This document shows positions 50,210-59,911 of a stretch of 64,000 nucleotides of DNA, piece by piece. This stretch comes from JBFLXB01 sp964570625. GTDB lineage: Bacteria; Nitrospirota; Nitrospiria; 2-01-FULL-66-17. Every line of letters begins with the position of its first letter. Positions within the stretch are counted from its first letter, which is position 1. Location of the stretch: assembly GCA_964570625.1 (NCBI GenBank), contig CAZMYW010000004.1:71824-135823 (forward strand), given 5' to 3'. Under the pieces are notes generated by a model, which saw only the letters and a list, made by a program, of their open reading frames with translations, was not told the origin of the DNA and searched no databases. Both the position numbers and the translations under genes were made by a program.

Positions 50210-52495
50210 ATGGACGTGTTCGACCTTCGACGGCGATTGATCAGCGCGCCCATCTTGCGCGCGTTTCGCAACGCCATGCCCACCATGTCGCAGACCGAGC
50301 GAGAAGCGCTCGAAGCCGGCACGGTGTGGTGGGATGCGGAACTGTTCAGCGGGCGGCCGAACTGGACTCGGTTGCTCTCCTGTCCTGAGCCGCGCCTGAC
50401 CGATGCGGAACAAGCGTTTCTGGAGGGTCCGGTCGAAGAATTGTGTGCCCTGCTTGACGATTGGCGGATTACGGAGGAGTGGCGTGATCTGCCGCCGGAG
50501 GTGTGGAAGTTCATCAAGGAGCACCGGTTCTTCGGAATGATCATTCCGAAGCAGTACGGTGGCTTGGAGTTTTCCGCGCTGGCGCACTCCGGCGTGGTCA
50601 TGAAGCTCGCCAGCCGCAGCATCGCGGGCGCCGTGACCGTGATGGTGCCGAACTCGCTGGGGCCGGCCGAACTCCTCCTGCACTACGGAACCGACGAGCA
50701 AAAACATTACTACCTGCCGCGCCTGGCGCGCGGCGAGGACGTGCCGTGTTTTGCGCTGACGGGGCCCGAGGCGGGTAGCGACGCGGCGTCCATGCCGGAT
50801 ACCGGGGTAATCTGCCGAGGGACGTTCAAGGGCCAGTCCAACGTGCTCGGCATTCGCCTGAACTGGAACAAGCGGTACATCACGCTCGGTCCGGTTGCGA
50901 CCGTGCTCGGGCTTGCGTTCAAGTGTCTGGACCCCGATCGACTGCTGGGAGACGTGACCGACCGCGGCATCACGGTTGCGCTCATCCCCACGAACACGCC
51001 GGGGATCACGATCGGCAAGCGCCACATGCCGCTGGATATCCCGTTCCAAAATGGCCCGAACCAGGGCAAAGACGTGTTTATCCCGATGGACTACGTGGTC
51101 GGCGGTCAGGCCCGCATCGGTCAAGGCTGGCGGATGTTGATGGAGTGCCTCGCCGCCGGGCGGGCGATCTCGCTCCCGGCGCTGGCCACCGGCGCGTGTA
51201 AGTTGGCGGCGCGTTCCACCGGCGCGTACGCGCGCGTTCGCAAGCAGTTCAAGACGCCCATTGGGCGTTTTGAGGGCGTGGAAGAAGCCTTGGCGCGAAT
51301 CGCGGGCGCGGCGTATGCGACCGACGCCGCACGGGTGATGACGCTCGGCGCGGTCGACTCCGGGGAAAAACCCTCGGTTATTTCCGCGATGATCAAGTAT
51401 CACTTGACCGAACTGATGCGCCACGCGGTCAACGACGCCATGGATGTACACGGCGGTTCCGCGGTGGTCCTGGGTCCGAGCAACTTCATGGCGCGGGTCT
51501 ATCAGGCGATTCCCATCAGCATCACGGTGGAGGGCGCCAACATCATGACCCGCAACCTGATCATCTTCGGACAGGGTGCGATCCGATGCCATCCGTTTGT
51601 GTTGCAGGAGATGCATGCCGCGAGGAATCCGGATCACGAACAGGCGGTGCGGGAGTTCGACCGCGCGTTTTTCGGACACCTGCGGCACATCATCAAGAAC
51701 GTGTGGCGGGCGCTGACTCAGGGACTGACGGGGGCCCGGTTCGTCGCGACTCCGGTCGACGGTCCCACGCGCCGGTTCTACCAGCGCGCGACCCGAATGA
51801 GCGCCGCCTTCGCGCTCGTGGCCGACGCGACCATGATCCTGGTCGGCGCCGCGCTGAAGCGGAGGGAATCCATCTCTGCACGCCTGGGCGACGTGTTGAG
51901 CCATCTCTATCTGACCTCGGCCGCGCTCAAACGGTTTGAAGACCAGGACCGGCCCGATGCCGACCTTCCCCTGGTCAGGTGGGTGTGCGAGGAACAGCTC
52001 TTCGCGGCCGAAGAGCGACTCGACGCGGTGTTGCGGAACCTTCCGAATCGTCTCGCGGCGTTCGTGCTCCGCGCGCTGGTGTTTCCTTTCGGGCGCAGCG
52101 CTCGCCGACCGGACGACCGATTGACCCACGACGTGGCGAGTCTCGTGCTGGAACCTTCCGTTGCACGCGACCGATTGACCGTGGGAGTGTATGTCCCTCG
52201 AGACCCCTCCGAGGCGGTCGCGCGTCTGGACGCGGCGCTGATCAAGGTGGCGGCCGCGGAAGCCGTCGAAAAGAAGCTTCGCGCCGCGGTCCAACGGGGT
52301 CTCCTGCGAAACACGGGCGAGTCCACATTGTTGTCCGAGGCCGTCGCGTTGGAGGTCATCACGCAACACGACGCCGACGCCGTCACCGAAGCCGCGGCCA
52401 TCCGCCGTGACGTGATTCAGGTCGACGACTTCCCCCCGGAGTATTGGCTGCGCGCGCGGAACGAGCCGGTGCGCAGGACCGTCGCGAACCAGTAG
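50210..52495 (+). CDS. fadE: Acyl-CoA dehydrogenase FadE
   Basis: 761 aa; E. coli FadE is 814 aa with a longer membrane leader that is absent here. It oxidises fatty acyl-CoA with FAD in the first step of beta-oxidation. ALTGPEAGSDAASMPDTGVI is the acyl-CoA dehydrogenase signature; IPISITVEGANIMTRNLIIFGQGAI is typical of the FadE subfamily, as is the C-terminal DUF1974 part (residues ~480-750). The catalytic base lies in that EGAN region. Downstream SDR and TVP38 genes follow on the same strand. Confidence 0.9.
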   Translation: MDVFDLRRRLISAPILRAFRNAMPTMSQTEREALEAGTVWWDAELFSGRPNWTRLLSCPEPRLTDAEQAFLEGPVEELCALLDDWRITEEWRDLPPEVWKFIKEHRFFGMIIPKQYGGLEFSALAHSGVVMKLASRSIAGAVTVMVPNSLGPAELLLHYGTDEQKHYYLPRLARGEDVPCFALTGPEAGSDAASMPDTGVICRGTFKGQSNVLGIRLNWNKRYITLGPVATVLGLAFKCLDPDRLLGDVTDRGITVALIPTNTPGITIGKRHMPLDIPFQNGPNQGKDVFIPMDYVVGGQARIGQGWRMLMECLAAGRAISLPALATGACKLAARSTGAYARVRKQFKTPIGRFEGVEEALARIAGAAYATDAARVMTLGAVDSGEKPSVISAMIKYHLTELMRHAVNDAMDVHGGSAVVLGPSNFMARVYQAIPISITVEGANIMTRNLIIFGQGAIRCHPFVLQEMHAARNPDHEQAVREFDRAFFGHLRHIIKNVWRALTQGLTGARFVATPVDGPTRRFYQRATRMSAAFALVADATMILVGAALKRRESISARLGDVLSHLYLTSAALKRFEDQDRPDADLPLVRWVCEEQLFAAEERLDAVLRNLPNRLAAFVLRALVFPFGRSARRPDDRLTHDVASLVLEPSVARDRLTVGVYVPRDPSEAVARLDAALIKVAAAEAVEKKLRAAVQRGLLRNTGESTLLSEAVALEVITQHDADAVTEAAAIRRDVIQVDDFPPEYWLRARNEPVRRTVANQ

Positions 52496-52575
52496 TCCCG
52501 TCCCACCCGCTCCATTTCTTGATTTCGTCTCACCGGCCCTCTAAGATCACCCCCGGACCACAATCGGGAGGTGAC

Positions 52576-53352
52576 ATGCGACTGATGGATCGCACCGCGC
52601 TCGTGACGGGCGGCGGTACCGGAATCGGGCTCGCCATCGTCGGAGCGCTGACGGCCGAGGGAGCGCGGGTGGCGATTGCGTCACGGGATGACGCGCGGTC
52701 TCGTACCGCCGCGGCCGACCTTGATCGTTCGGGCGAGCGCGTGATGTCCCTCCGGATGGACGTGACGGATCGAACGGCCGTCGAACGGGGAGTCGAGTCC
52801 GTGGTCAAGCGGTGGGGGAGCATCGACATTCTCGTCAACAACGCGGGCGTGTCAGGGATCACGACGTTGTCGGATCCCGACGATGCGGTGTGGCACCAGA
52901 TTCTCGCAACGAACCTGACCGGGATGTACGTGGTCACGAAGGTGGCTGCGCGCCGCATAAAAGACCACGCGCACGGCCGGATCATCAACCTGTCCTCCGT
53001 ATTGGGGCGGTTCGGTGTCCCCGGGTATGCCGCCTACTGCGCGTCCAAACACGGGGTCATCGGGCTGACGAGGGCGCTGGCGCTCGAACTCGCGCCGCGG
53101 GGCATCACGGTCAATGCGTTGTGCCCCGGTTGGGTCGAGACCGCGATGGCGCAGGATGGGATTGCCAACGGTGCCCGGGCGATGGGGGTCAGCGAAGCCG
53201 AATTCAGGCGACAGGCCGAAGCCGCGGTGCCGCTCAAGCGCTTCATGCAACCGTACGAAATCGGGCAACTCGCCGTCTACGTGGCCTCCGACGCTGCCGA
53301 CGGGATGACCGGTCAAGCGCTGAACTTGTGCGGCGGCGCGACGATGGACTGA
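52576..53352 (+). CDS. Short-chain dehydrogenase/reductase
   Basis: 258 aa from ATG 52576, with GGGAGGTG upstream. The NAD(P)-binding motif is TGGGTGIG (TGxxxGxG), NNAG is at VNNAGVSG, and the catalytic Ser-Tyr-Lys is in LSSVLGRFGVPGYAAYCASKHG. It resembles 3-hydroxybutyrate or 3-oxoacyl reductases (PGWVETAMAQDGI). It lies after fadE and may take part in 3-hydroxyacyl-CoA metabolism. The substrate cannot be fixed from sequence. Confidence 0.87.
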   Translation: MRLMDRTALVTGGGTGIGLAIVGALTAEGARVAIASRDDARSRTAAADLDRSGERVMSLRMDVTDRTAVERGVESVVKRWGSIDILVNNAGVSGITTLSDPDDAVWHQILATNLTGMYVVTKVAARRIKDHAHGRIINLSSVLGRFGVPGYAAYCASKHGVIGLTRALALELAPRGITVNALCPGWVETAMAQDGIANGARAMGVSEAEFRRQAEAAVPLKRFMQPYEIGQLAVYVASDAADGMTGQALNLCGGATMD

Positions 53353-53358
53353 CGCCCG

Positions 53359-54042
53359 GTGTCGATCGCTAAACTCGCCATTGTCGCGGCCGTCGTCATC
53401 GGCGTGGTCGCGTTTTTCTTCTTGGACCTGGGGCGATTTCTGACCCTAGAGACGCTCAAAGCCAATAAAGACGCGCTGCGTACCTATACCGACGCGCACT
53501 ACTGGGCGGCCGTGCTCGCCTTCATCGCGGCGTATTGTGTCCAGACCGCGTTGTCACTGCCCGGGGCGGTCATCTTCACATTGGCCGGCGGGTTCTTGTT
53601 CGGCACCGCGCTCGGAACCGTCTACGTGAACATCGGAGCGACTTCGGGCGCGGTGCTCGCGTTGCTCGCCACGCGTCATCTGTTTCGGGACGCGGTGGAG
53701 CGCCGATTCGCCGCGAGGTTGGACACGATCCAACGCGGGTTCAGCCAGAACGCGTTCAGCTACCTCTTGACGCTGCGGCTGATTCCGCTGTTTCCATTTT
53801 TTCTAGTGAACCTTGCCGCGGGTCTCACGCGTATTCGAGTCCCCACCTACACGGCGGCGACCGCGATCGGGATCATCCCGGCCAGCATCGTGTACGCCAA
53901 CGCCGGGAGTCAGTTGGGACGGATCGAATCGCTGAAGGATGTGGCCTCGCCCGGCGTTTTAGGATCGTTCGCGTTGCTCGGCTTGCTCGCGTTGGTTCCA
54001 GTTTTCTACCAGCGATGGCGTAAGACCGCACCGGCCCCCTAG
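53359..54042 (+). CDS. TVP38/TMEM64 family membrane protein
   Basis: 227 aa from GTG 53359, 6 bp after the SDR. Spans lie at ~5-25, 48-70, 75-105, 130-155 and 195-215. The SNARE-associated (VTT/DedA-like) motif is SLPGAVIFTLAGGFLFGTALGTVYVNIGATSGAVLALL with the RLIPLFPFFLVNLAAGLTRI re-entrant part. It is probably a lipid or ion transporter or scramblase. In many genomes TVP38 precedes a mercuric-reductase-like flavoprotein, as here. Confidence 0.85.
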   Translation: MSIAKLAIVAAVVIGVVAFFFLDLGRFLTLETLKANKDALRTYTDAHYWAAVLAFIAAYCVQTALSLPGAVIFTLAGGFLFGTALGTVYVNIGATSGAVLALLATRHLFRDAVERRFAARLDTIQRGFSQNAFSYLLTLRLIPLFPFFLVNLAAGLTRIRVPTYTAATAIGIIPASIVYANAGSQLGRIESLKDVASPGVLGSFALLGLLALVPVFYQRWRKTAPAP

Positions 54043-54057
54043 GGGGATCGTCGTCCG

Positions 54058-55599
54058 ATGACCGACACCTCCACGCTGATCCTGCCGAACGATGAACACA
54101 ATCGTCTGCTGGTCAGCAATGTCCACCCGCCGACATGGACCAACCCGGAGCCTTCAGGCCGCTATAACCTGGTGGTCGTGGGGGCGGGTACGGCCGGTCT
54201 GGTGACTGCGGCGATCGCCGCGGGTCTGGGCGCCAAGGTGGCGCTCATTGAGCGACACCTGATGGGGGGGGATTGTCTCAACGTCGGGTGTGTCCCGTCC
54301 AAAGGCGTGATCGCCGCTTCTCGCGCGTGGGCCAAGGTCCGGAGCAGCGCGGCGTTCGGCGTGGTGGGCACCGAGTCCATGACCGTGGACTTCGCGACGG
54401 CGATGGCCAGGATGCGCCGCTTGCGTGCTCGGATCAGCCACAATGACTCGGCCCATCGGTTTGCCGGGTTGGGCGTGGACGTGTTCATCGGTGACGGGCG
54501 GTTCGCAGGGCCGGGGGTTGTCGAGGTCGGAGGTAAACGCCTGGAATTTTCGAAAGCGGCCGTGTGTACCGGCGCGCGTGCGGCGATTCCTCAGATTCCC
54601 GGTCTGCCGGAAGCGGGCTACTTGACCAATGACACGCTGTTCACGCTCACCGAACTGCCGCGTCGTCTGGCCGTGATCGGCGCGGGGCCGATCGGGTGCG
54701 AGATGGCGCAGGCGTTTGCGCGCTTTGGCAGCCGAGTGTCGCTGCTCGAACGAACGACACGAATCCTTCCTCGCGATGATGCCGAAGCGGCGGAGATCGT
54801 GCGGGGGCGGATGGCGAAGGACGGCGTGGAGGTCGTGTTGGACGCTGCCGTGACGCGGGTGGAGCGACGCGGCGCGGAGAAGGCGCTGCTGTACACGGTA
54901 GGCGGCAGGCTGAGCGAGGTGCTGGTCGACGAGATTCTGGTCTCGGTCGGGCGGGCGCCGAACGTGGAGGGGCTCGGGTTGGAGTCCGTCGGCGTGGAGT
55001 ACGACACGGTGAGCGGGGTGAGGGTCAACGATCGACTCCAGACCGCGACTCCCGCGATCTCTGCGGCCGGCGACGTGTGTTTCCCGCACAAGTTTACGCA
55101 CGCGGCAGACGCCACGGCCCAGACCCTGATTCAGAACGCGCTCTTCCCCCACCCCTTCGGCCTGGGCCTGGCGAGCGTCAAATCACTGGTGATTCCCTGG
55201 GCCACGTACACCGACCCGGAGGTCGCGCACGTGGGCCTGTCGCTGGCTGAGGCCGAGTCCGCTGGAATGGACATCGACACGTTCACGTTCAGGTTGTCCG
55301 ACGTGGATCGCGCAATCCTCGATGGCGAGGAGGAGGGGTTCGCACGCGCGCTGGTCAAAAAAGGAACCGATACGATCATAGGTGCTACGGTGGTCGCCGC
55401 GCACGCGGGCGACCTGATCAGCCAGTTCACCCTGGCGATGCGCAACGGACTGGGGCTCTCCGCGATCGCGGGAACGATTTACCCGTACCCCACTCAGGCG
55501 GAAGTCGTCAAAAAGGTCGCCAGTGCGTGGCGGAGGTCCACCTTCACCGCCGGGAAAAAACGGGTTCTGACACGGTGGTTTACCTGGACTCGGCGCTGA
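54058..55599 (+). CDS. Flavin-dependent disulfide oxidoreductase (mercuric-reductase-like)
   Basis: 513 aa. An FAD site VVVGAGTAGLVTAAIAAGLG is followed by the redox-active GGDCLNVGCVPSKG (C-X4-C), an NAD site VIGAGPIGCEMAQAFARFG and the C-terminal interface domain (TYTDPEVAHVGLSLAEAE). The C-terminal cysteine pair of true MerA is absent (the end reads RKRVLTRW-type text), so mercury is not likely. It is 15 bp after the TVP38 gene and probably works with it. Substrate unknown. Confidence 0.86.
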   Translation: MTDTSTLILPNDEHNRLLVSNVHPPTWTNPEPSGRYNLVVVGAGTAGLVTAAIAAGLGAKVALIERHLMGGDCLNVGCVPSKGVIAASRAWAKVRSSAAFGVVGTESMTVDFATAMARMRRLRARISHNDSAHRFAGLGVDVFIGDGRFAGPGVVEVGGKRLEFSKAAVCTGARAAIPQIPGLPEAGYLTNDTLFTLTELPRRLAVIGAGPIGCEMAQAFARFGSRVSLLERTTRILPRDDAEAAEIVRGRMAKDGVEVVLDAAVTRVERRGAEKALLYTVGGRLSEVLVDEILVSVGRAPNVEGLGLESVGVEYDTVSGVRVNDRLQTATPAISAAGDVCFPHKFTHAADATAQTLIQNALFPHPFGLGLASVKSLVIPWATYTDPEVAHVGLSLAEAESAGMDIDTFTFRLSDVDRAILDGEEEGFARALVKKGTDTIIGATVVAAHAGDLISQFTLAMRNGLGLSAIAGTIYPYPTQAEVVKKVASAWRRSTFTAGKKRVLTRWFTWTRR

Positions 55600-55618
55600 G
55601 ATTCATTGATACGGTCCG

Positions 55619-55649
55619 TTGACGCTGGTCGATCGGTGGATAGTATAGT
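55619..55649 (+). promoter_or_regulatory. Promoter of the gnd-zwf-glk operon
   Basis: TTGACG at 55619-55624 and TATAGT at 55644-55649 with a 19-bp spacer, about 30 bp before ATG 55680. Confidence 0.55.
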
Positions 55650-55679
55650 TACACCGTGATGAGCTGAAAGGTGCCAACC

Positions 55680-56582
55680 ATGGATATCGGATTCATCGGT
55701 CTTGGGAAAATGGGGATGAACATGGTCACGCGATTGGCGCGGGGCGGCCACCGCGTGGTCGCGTACGACCGCAACCCCGAGGTCGTGACCCTCGCCGAAA
55801 AGGTGGGGTGCATCGGGGCGTCATCGCTCGCCGATCTCGCCGCCAAGCTGCCCGCGCCCCGGGTCGTGTGGGTGATGGTGCCGGCCGGCACGCCGACCGA
55901 AGAGACCATCGCCAGCGCCGCGCCGTTCCTCGGTCAAGAAGACATCATCATCGACGGCGGCAATACGCACTTCCACGACGACATTCGACGCGAAAAAGAT
56001 CTTGCGGGACAAGGGATCTGCTACGTCGACGTGGGCACGAGCGGAGGCGTCTGGGGACTCGCGCTCGGGTACTGTTTGATGGTGGGCGGAGACGAGTCCG
56101 TGGTCAAGCGCGTGGAGCCCGTGTTCTCGACGCTCGCGCCCGATCGCGGGTGGGCGCACGTCGGCGGGCCGGGGGCCGGCCACTACGTGAAGATGGTGCA
56201 CAACGGCATCGAGTACGGCATGATGCAGACGTATGCCGAGGGGTTCGAGTTGATGGCGCGCAGCCGATACCGCTTCGACCTCGCCCGGGTCGCGGACCTG
56301 TGGATGCACGGGAGCGTGGTGCGTTCGTGGCTGTTGGAGCTGACGGCAGGCGCGTTGTCGCGGGACCCGCGGCTTGAACAGGTTGACGGATACGTTCAGG
56401 ACTCTGGCGAGGGCCGGTGGATGATCCAAGAGGCGCTCGACCGCGACGTTCCCGTGCCGACGTTGACCGCGGCGCTGTTCACGCGGTTTCGCTCGCGGCA
56501 GGAGACCTCGTTCGCGGAAAAAATGTTGGCGGCGTTGCGGAACGCATTCGGCGGGCACGCGGTGCGATCCGCCAAACCGTGA
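55680..56582 (+). CDS. gnd: 6-phosphogluconate dehydrogenase, decarboxylating (short type)
   Basis: 300 aa, the short (YqeC/GntZ-like) form. ATG 55680 is chosen: MDIGFIGLGKMGMNMVTRLARGGH, with the Rossmann GLGKMG. Further blocks are GNTHFHDDIRREKDL, YVDVGTSGGVWGLALGYCLMVGG and HVGGPGAGHYVKMVHNGIEYGMMQ, with catalytic Lys and His/Asn. It forms ribulose 5-phosphate with NAD(P)H. It leads a gnd-zwf-glk operon. Confidence 0.94.
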   Translation: MDIGFIGLGKMGMNMVTRLARGGHRVVAYDRNPEVVTLAEKVGCIGASSLADLAAKLPAPRVVWVMVPAGTPTEETIASAAPFLGQEDIIIDGGNTHFHDDIRREKDLAGQGICYVDVGTSGGVWGLALGYCLMVGGDESVVKRVEPVFSTLAPDRGWAHVGGPGAGHYVKMVHNGIEYGMMQTYAEGFELMARSRYRFDLARVADLWMHGSVVRSWLLELTAGALSRDPRLEQVDGYVQDSGEGRWMIQEALDRDVPVPTLTAALFTRFRSRQETSFAEKMLAALRNAFGGHAVRSAKP

Positions 56583-56598
56583 CGCGAGGAGACTGACG

Positions 56599-58134
56599 AT
56601 GCCGGAGGTGACCGTCGAGAATGGCGTGACCGTAGAACCGAAACGCGTCGTGCCACCGTGCACGCTGGTGATTCTCGGAGGCTCGGGTGATCTGGCGCGT
56701 CGAAAACTGATTCCGGCCCTGTACAACTTGCTGTTGGACGGCGTGTTGCCGGATGTTGCGGTGTTGGGCGTCGGCCGCAAGGCGCTGTCCGACGCCGAGT
56801 TCCGGGCCGCGGCGCGAGACGGCATTGCCGCGCACTCGCGTCAGGCGCTCGACGAGGCGAAGTGGGGCGAGTTCGAGCGGCGGTTGTTTTACACCACCGG
56901 CGAAGTCGAAGACGGCGAGACGTACGGGCGGATTCGCTCTCGGGCCGACACGATCGAGCGAGACCTTGCGTTGCCCGGGCACCGGGTGTTTTACCTGGCG
57001 ATTCCGCCGACGTCGATCGCGGCCGCGGCCGAGGGCCTCCATCGTGCGGGCCTGGTCCATTCCCCCGACCCCGGGCGGCTGTTTTCGCGCGTCATCGTGG
57101 AAAAACCCATCGGGCGCGACCTGACCTCCGCTCGTGAAATCAATGCGGTGCTGGCGCGGACGTTCGATGAATCCCAAGTCTTCCGCATCGACCACTACCT
57201 CGGGAAGGAGACGGTCCAGAACCTGCTCGTGTTGCGGTTCGCCAACGGGATTTTCGAGCCGTTGTGGAATCACAAGTACATCGACCACGTCGAAATCACG
57301 GTTGCGGAGGAACAGGGCGTCGGCTCCCGCGCGGCGTACTACGAAGAGGCCGGCGCGCTGCGGGACATGGTGCAAAACCACATTCTTCAACTCTTGTCCT
57401 TGGTGGCGATGGAGCCCCCGTGGTCGTTGGATCCCGACGTGGTCCGGAACGCGCGGGTGGAAGTGTTGCGGTCGCTGCGGCCGATCGTCGGGCCACTCGT
57501 CAACGAATACACCGTGCGCGGACAATACAGCGCGGGCGTCATCGACGGTCAAGAGGTCCCGGGTTATCGACGGGAAGACGGCGTCAAGCCGGACTCCACG
57601 GGCGAGACCTACGTGGCGCTCAAGGTGTTCATCGACAACTGGCGGTGGGCCGGTGTGCCGTTTTATCTGCGGACGGGCAAGCGGCTGGGCAAGCGGGTCA
57701 CGGAAATCGCGGTCCAGTTTCGCGAGGTTCCTCCGGTGTTGTTCAACGCGCCGCCGTCCACGCCGCTGGAGCCCAACGTGCTCGCACTCCAGATTCAGCC
57801 CGAAGAAGGGTTTTCGCTTCGCATCAATTCCAAACAGCCGGGGTCTCGCGTCCGCATCGAGCCCGTTGCGATGGACTTCCGCTACGGTTCGGAGTACGGC
57901 TCGGCCTCGCCCGAGGCGTACGAGCGGCTGCTGCTGGACGTGATGGCCGGAGACCCCACATTGTTCATGCGGCGCGACGCGGTGGAGGCGGCGTGGGCAT
58001 GGATCACGGGGATTTTGGACGGGTGGAAAGAGCAGGGCGCGAAGTGGTTGCCCGAATACGCGGCCGGGACGTGGGGGCCGGTGGAGGCCGATCGTATGGT
58101 TGAAGGGGACGGGCGTCGGTGGCGAACGCTGTAA
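56599..58134 (+). CDS. zwf: Glucose-6-phosphate 1-dehydrogenase
   Basis: 511 aa, normal for Zwf. LVILGGSGDLARRKLIPALYNL is the nucleotide site (GxxGDLxxR). VEKPIGRDLTSAREIN and the substrate-binding RIDHYLGKETVQNLLVLRFAN are present, as is the C-terminal VRTGKRL-type text (YLRTGKRLGKRV). It makes 6-phosphogluconolactone and NADPH. It follows gnd by 16 bp. No lactonase (pgl) is seen here. Confidence 0.96.
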   Translation: MPEVTVENGVTVEPKRVVPPCTLVILGGSGDLARRKLIPALYNLLLDGVLPDVAVLGVGRKALSDAEFRAAARDGIAAHSRQALDEAKWGEFERRLFYTTGEVEDGETYGRIRSRADTIERDLALPGHRVFYLAIPPTSIAAAAEGLHRAGLVHSPDPGRLFSRVIVEKPIGRDLTSAREINAVLARTFDESQVFRIDHYLGKETVQNLLVLRFANGIFEPLWNHKYIDHVEITVAEEQGVGSRAAYYEEAGALRDMVQNHILQLLSLVAMEPPWSLDPDVVRNARVEVLRSLRPIVGPLVNEYTVRGQYSAGVIDGQEVPGYRREDGVKPDSTGETYVALKVFIDNWRWAGVPFYLRTGKRLGKRVTEIAVQFREVPPVLFNAPPSTPLEPNVLALQIQPEEGFSLRINSKQPGSRVRIEPVAMDFRYGSEYGSASPEAYERLLLDVMAGDPTLFMRRDAVEAAWAWITGILDGWKEQGAKWLPEYAAGTWGPVEADRMVEGDGRRWRTL

Positions 58135-58149
58135 GCCACGCTGGGTGAG

Positions 58150-59151
58150 TTGCGCGTGATTCTGGCAGGGGATATCGGAGGCACCAAGACGATTTTGGCG
58201 CTCGTACGCGCCAAAAAGAATCATCTCGACGTCGTGCGGGAAGAAACGTTCGCCAGTCGAGAGCACGCACGTTTCGATGATCTGCTCGCTTCGTTCCTGA
58301 AACACGGCGGACGCGGCGACGTCTCGGCCGTCTGCCTGGGGGTCGCCGGACCGGTCCGCGAGGGGCGTTGTCAGACCACGAATCTCCCGTGGGTGTTGGA
58401 CGAACGAGAGTTGGCGGCCGCAGTCGGCGCTCCGGCTGCCAAGCTGCTCAACGACGTCGAGGCCGCGGCTTTCGGGATGTTGAGTTTGCGCGAGGACGAG
58501 TTCGTGGTCCTCAATCGGGGGGTGGCGACTCGCGGAAACATCGCCGTGATAGCGGCGGGCACAGGGCTCGGCCAGGCGATTCTGGCGTGGGACGGTGACC
58601 GGTATCTCCCGGTGCCCTCAGAGGGAGGGCACGTGGATTTCGCGCCGAGAACCGACCGCGAGATCGACCTCCTGCGTTTCCTGCGCGCTGAGTTCGGCCG
58701 GGCGAGCTACGAGCGGGTGGTCTCGGGGCCGGGCCAGTACCACATCTATCGGTATCTCGTGTGCGCGGGCGGGGCCGTGGAGCCCGAGTGGCTAAGGGAC
58801 CAACTTGCGGTGGACGACCGGAGCGCCGTGGTGACTCGTGTGGGGTTGGCTCAGGGAGACCCCCTCTGCGTCGAAGCGCTGGACCTCTTTGTTTCTCTCT
58901 ATGGCGCGGAAGCCGGCAACCTGGCGTTGAAGGCGTGCGCGATCGGCGGTGTGATCGTCGGCGGAGGGATCGCGCCCAAGATCATCGACAAACTTACGGA
59001 CGGGACGTTCATGTCCGCGTTCACGGCCAAGGGGCGTTACCGCGAATGGATGGAGTCAATTCCGGTCAAGGTGGCTCTCAATCCGCGCGCGCCGCTGCTG
59101 GGCGCGCTGCGCTACGCTGCGGAACGTCTGGTGCCTGGAGGCGCTGCTTGA
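58150..59151 (+). CDS. glk: Glucokinase (ROK-independent Glk family)
   Basis: 333 aa from TTG 58150 (GTG 58156 also possible). AGDIGGTKTILAL binds ATP phosphate, CLGVAGPVREGRCQTTNLPW and LLNDVEAAAFGML hold the sugar site with the catalytic Asp, and IAAGTGLGQAILAWDG and PSEGGHVDFAPR complete the hexokinase fold. It phosphorylates glucose and feeds Zwf. It follows zwf by 15 bp as the last gene of the operon. Confidence 0.93.
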   Translation: MRVILAGDIGGTKTILALVRAKKNHLDVVREETFASREHARFDDLLASFLKHGGRGDVSAVCLGVAGPVREGRCQTTNLPWVLDERELAAAVGAPAAKLLNDVEAAAFGMLSLREDEFVVLNRGVATRGNIAVIAAGTGLGQAILAWDGDRYLPVPSEGGHVDFAPRTDREIDLLRFLRAEFGRASYERVVSGPGQYHIYRYLVCAGGAVEPEWLRDQLAVDDRSAVVTRVGLAQGDPLCVEALDLFVSLYGAEAGNLALKACAIGGVIVGGGIAPKIIDKLTDGTFMSAFTAKGRYREWMESIPVKVALNPRAPLLGALRYAAERLVPGGAA

Positions 59152-59330
59152 CCGGGAAGTGAGGCGTCACCCGCTCGCCCGAGCGTGCGGCCGCGCCTCC
59201 AACGATCCGGCTCAACCCCGAGACCTTGCGGGCGCCTCGAACCGCATCTTCCCGCGCTCCAACCCTCCCGCCAACCTCGACGGGATCTGTCGCTTTGCGC
59301 GTGCACGGGTCCCGTCCGCGGACTTGTGGC

Positions 59331-59359
59331 TTGACAAGGTGGGGGGATTTCTTTAAGAT
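59331..59359 (+). promoter_or_regulatory. Sigma-70 promoter of the cytochrome operon
   Basis: TTGACA at 59331-59336, a 17-bp spacer and TAAGAT at 59354-59359 lie 27 bp before the cytochrome ATG. The rest of 59152-59330 shows nothing convincing. Confidence 0.75.
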
Positions 59360-59385
59360 CCCGCGGCGTTACAAGCGTCTTCGGG

Positions 59386-59844
59386 ATGCGTATCGAGTAT
59401 GACATGGTGTGGATGATTGGAGTGTGCTTGCTGCTGGTCGCGGCAATTCCCGCGGCGGTACCTGCAGCTGAGCGCGACCCTCTCCAACCCCGCGTGCCAA
59501 AAGAACAGATGGAAGCCGCCAGAGCGATGACGAATCCATTTCCAGCCACGCCGGACAATGTGACCAAAGGGGACGGACTGTACCACGGCAAAGGCACGTG
59601 TTTTGTCTGTCACGGTTCAAAGGGCTTGGGCGACGGGCCGGCAGCCGTGGGATTGGACCCCACCCCGAGAAATTTTGCGAATACCGCGTTCCACCGCTCG
59701 CGCACCGACGGGGAGTTGATGTGGGTGCTGAAGAATGGTAGCGCTGGGACCGCGATGATTCCGCTCATCGGCAGCGTCATCACTGAAGAAGAAGGTTGGC
59801 TCATCTTGCTGTACGAGCGAAGTTTGGCGTCGGCGGGGTCGTGA
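59386..59844 (+). CDS. Monohaem class I cytochrome c
   Basis: 152 aa with a signal peptide (MVWMIGVCLLLVAAIPAAVPA). Mature text: KGDGLYHGKGTCFVCHGSKGLGDGP with haem motif C-F-V-C-H; PRNFANTAFHRSRTDGELMWVLKNG; the axial Met may be in GTAMIPL. It should be a periplasmic electron carrier. It is related in layout to the second cytochrome at 60323. Only one CXXCH is present. Confidence 0.86.
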   Translation: MRIEYDMVWMIGVCLLLVAAIPAAVPAAERDPLQPRVPKEQMEAARAMTNPFPATPDNVTKGDGLYHGKGTCFVCHGSKGLGDGPAAVGLDPTPRNFANTAFHRSRTDGELMWVLKNGSAGTAMIPLIGSVITEEEGWLILLYERSLASAGS

Positions 59845-59911
59845 ACGCACGTCGGGGGATGAATATTTTCCTGCGCAGGCCGTCTGAAGGGGCGAGCGTC
59901 GATTGCGTGTA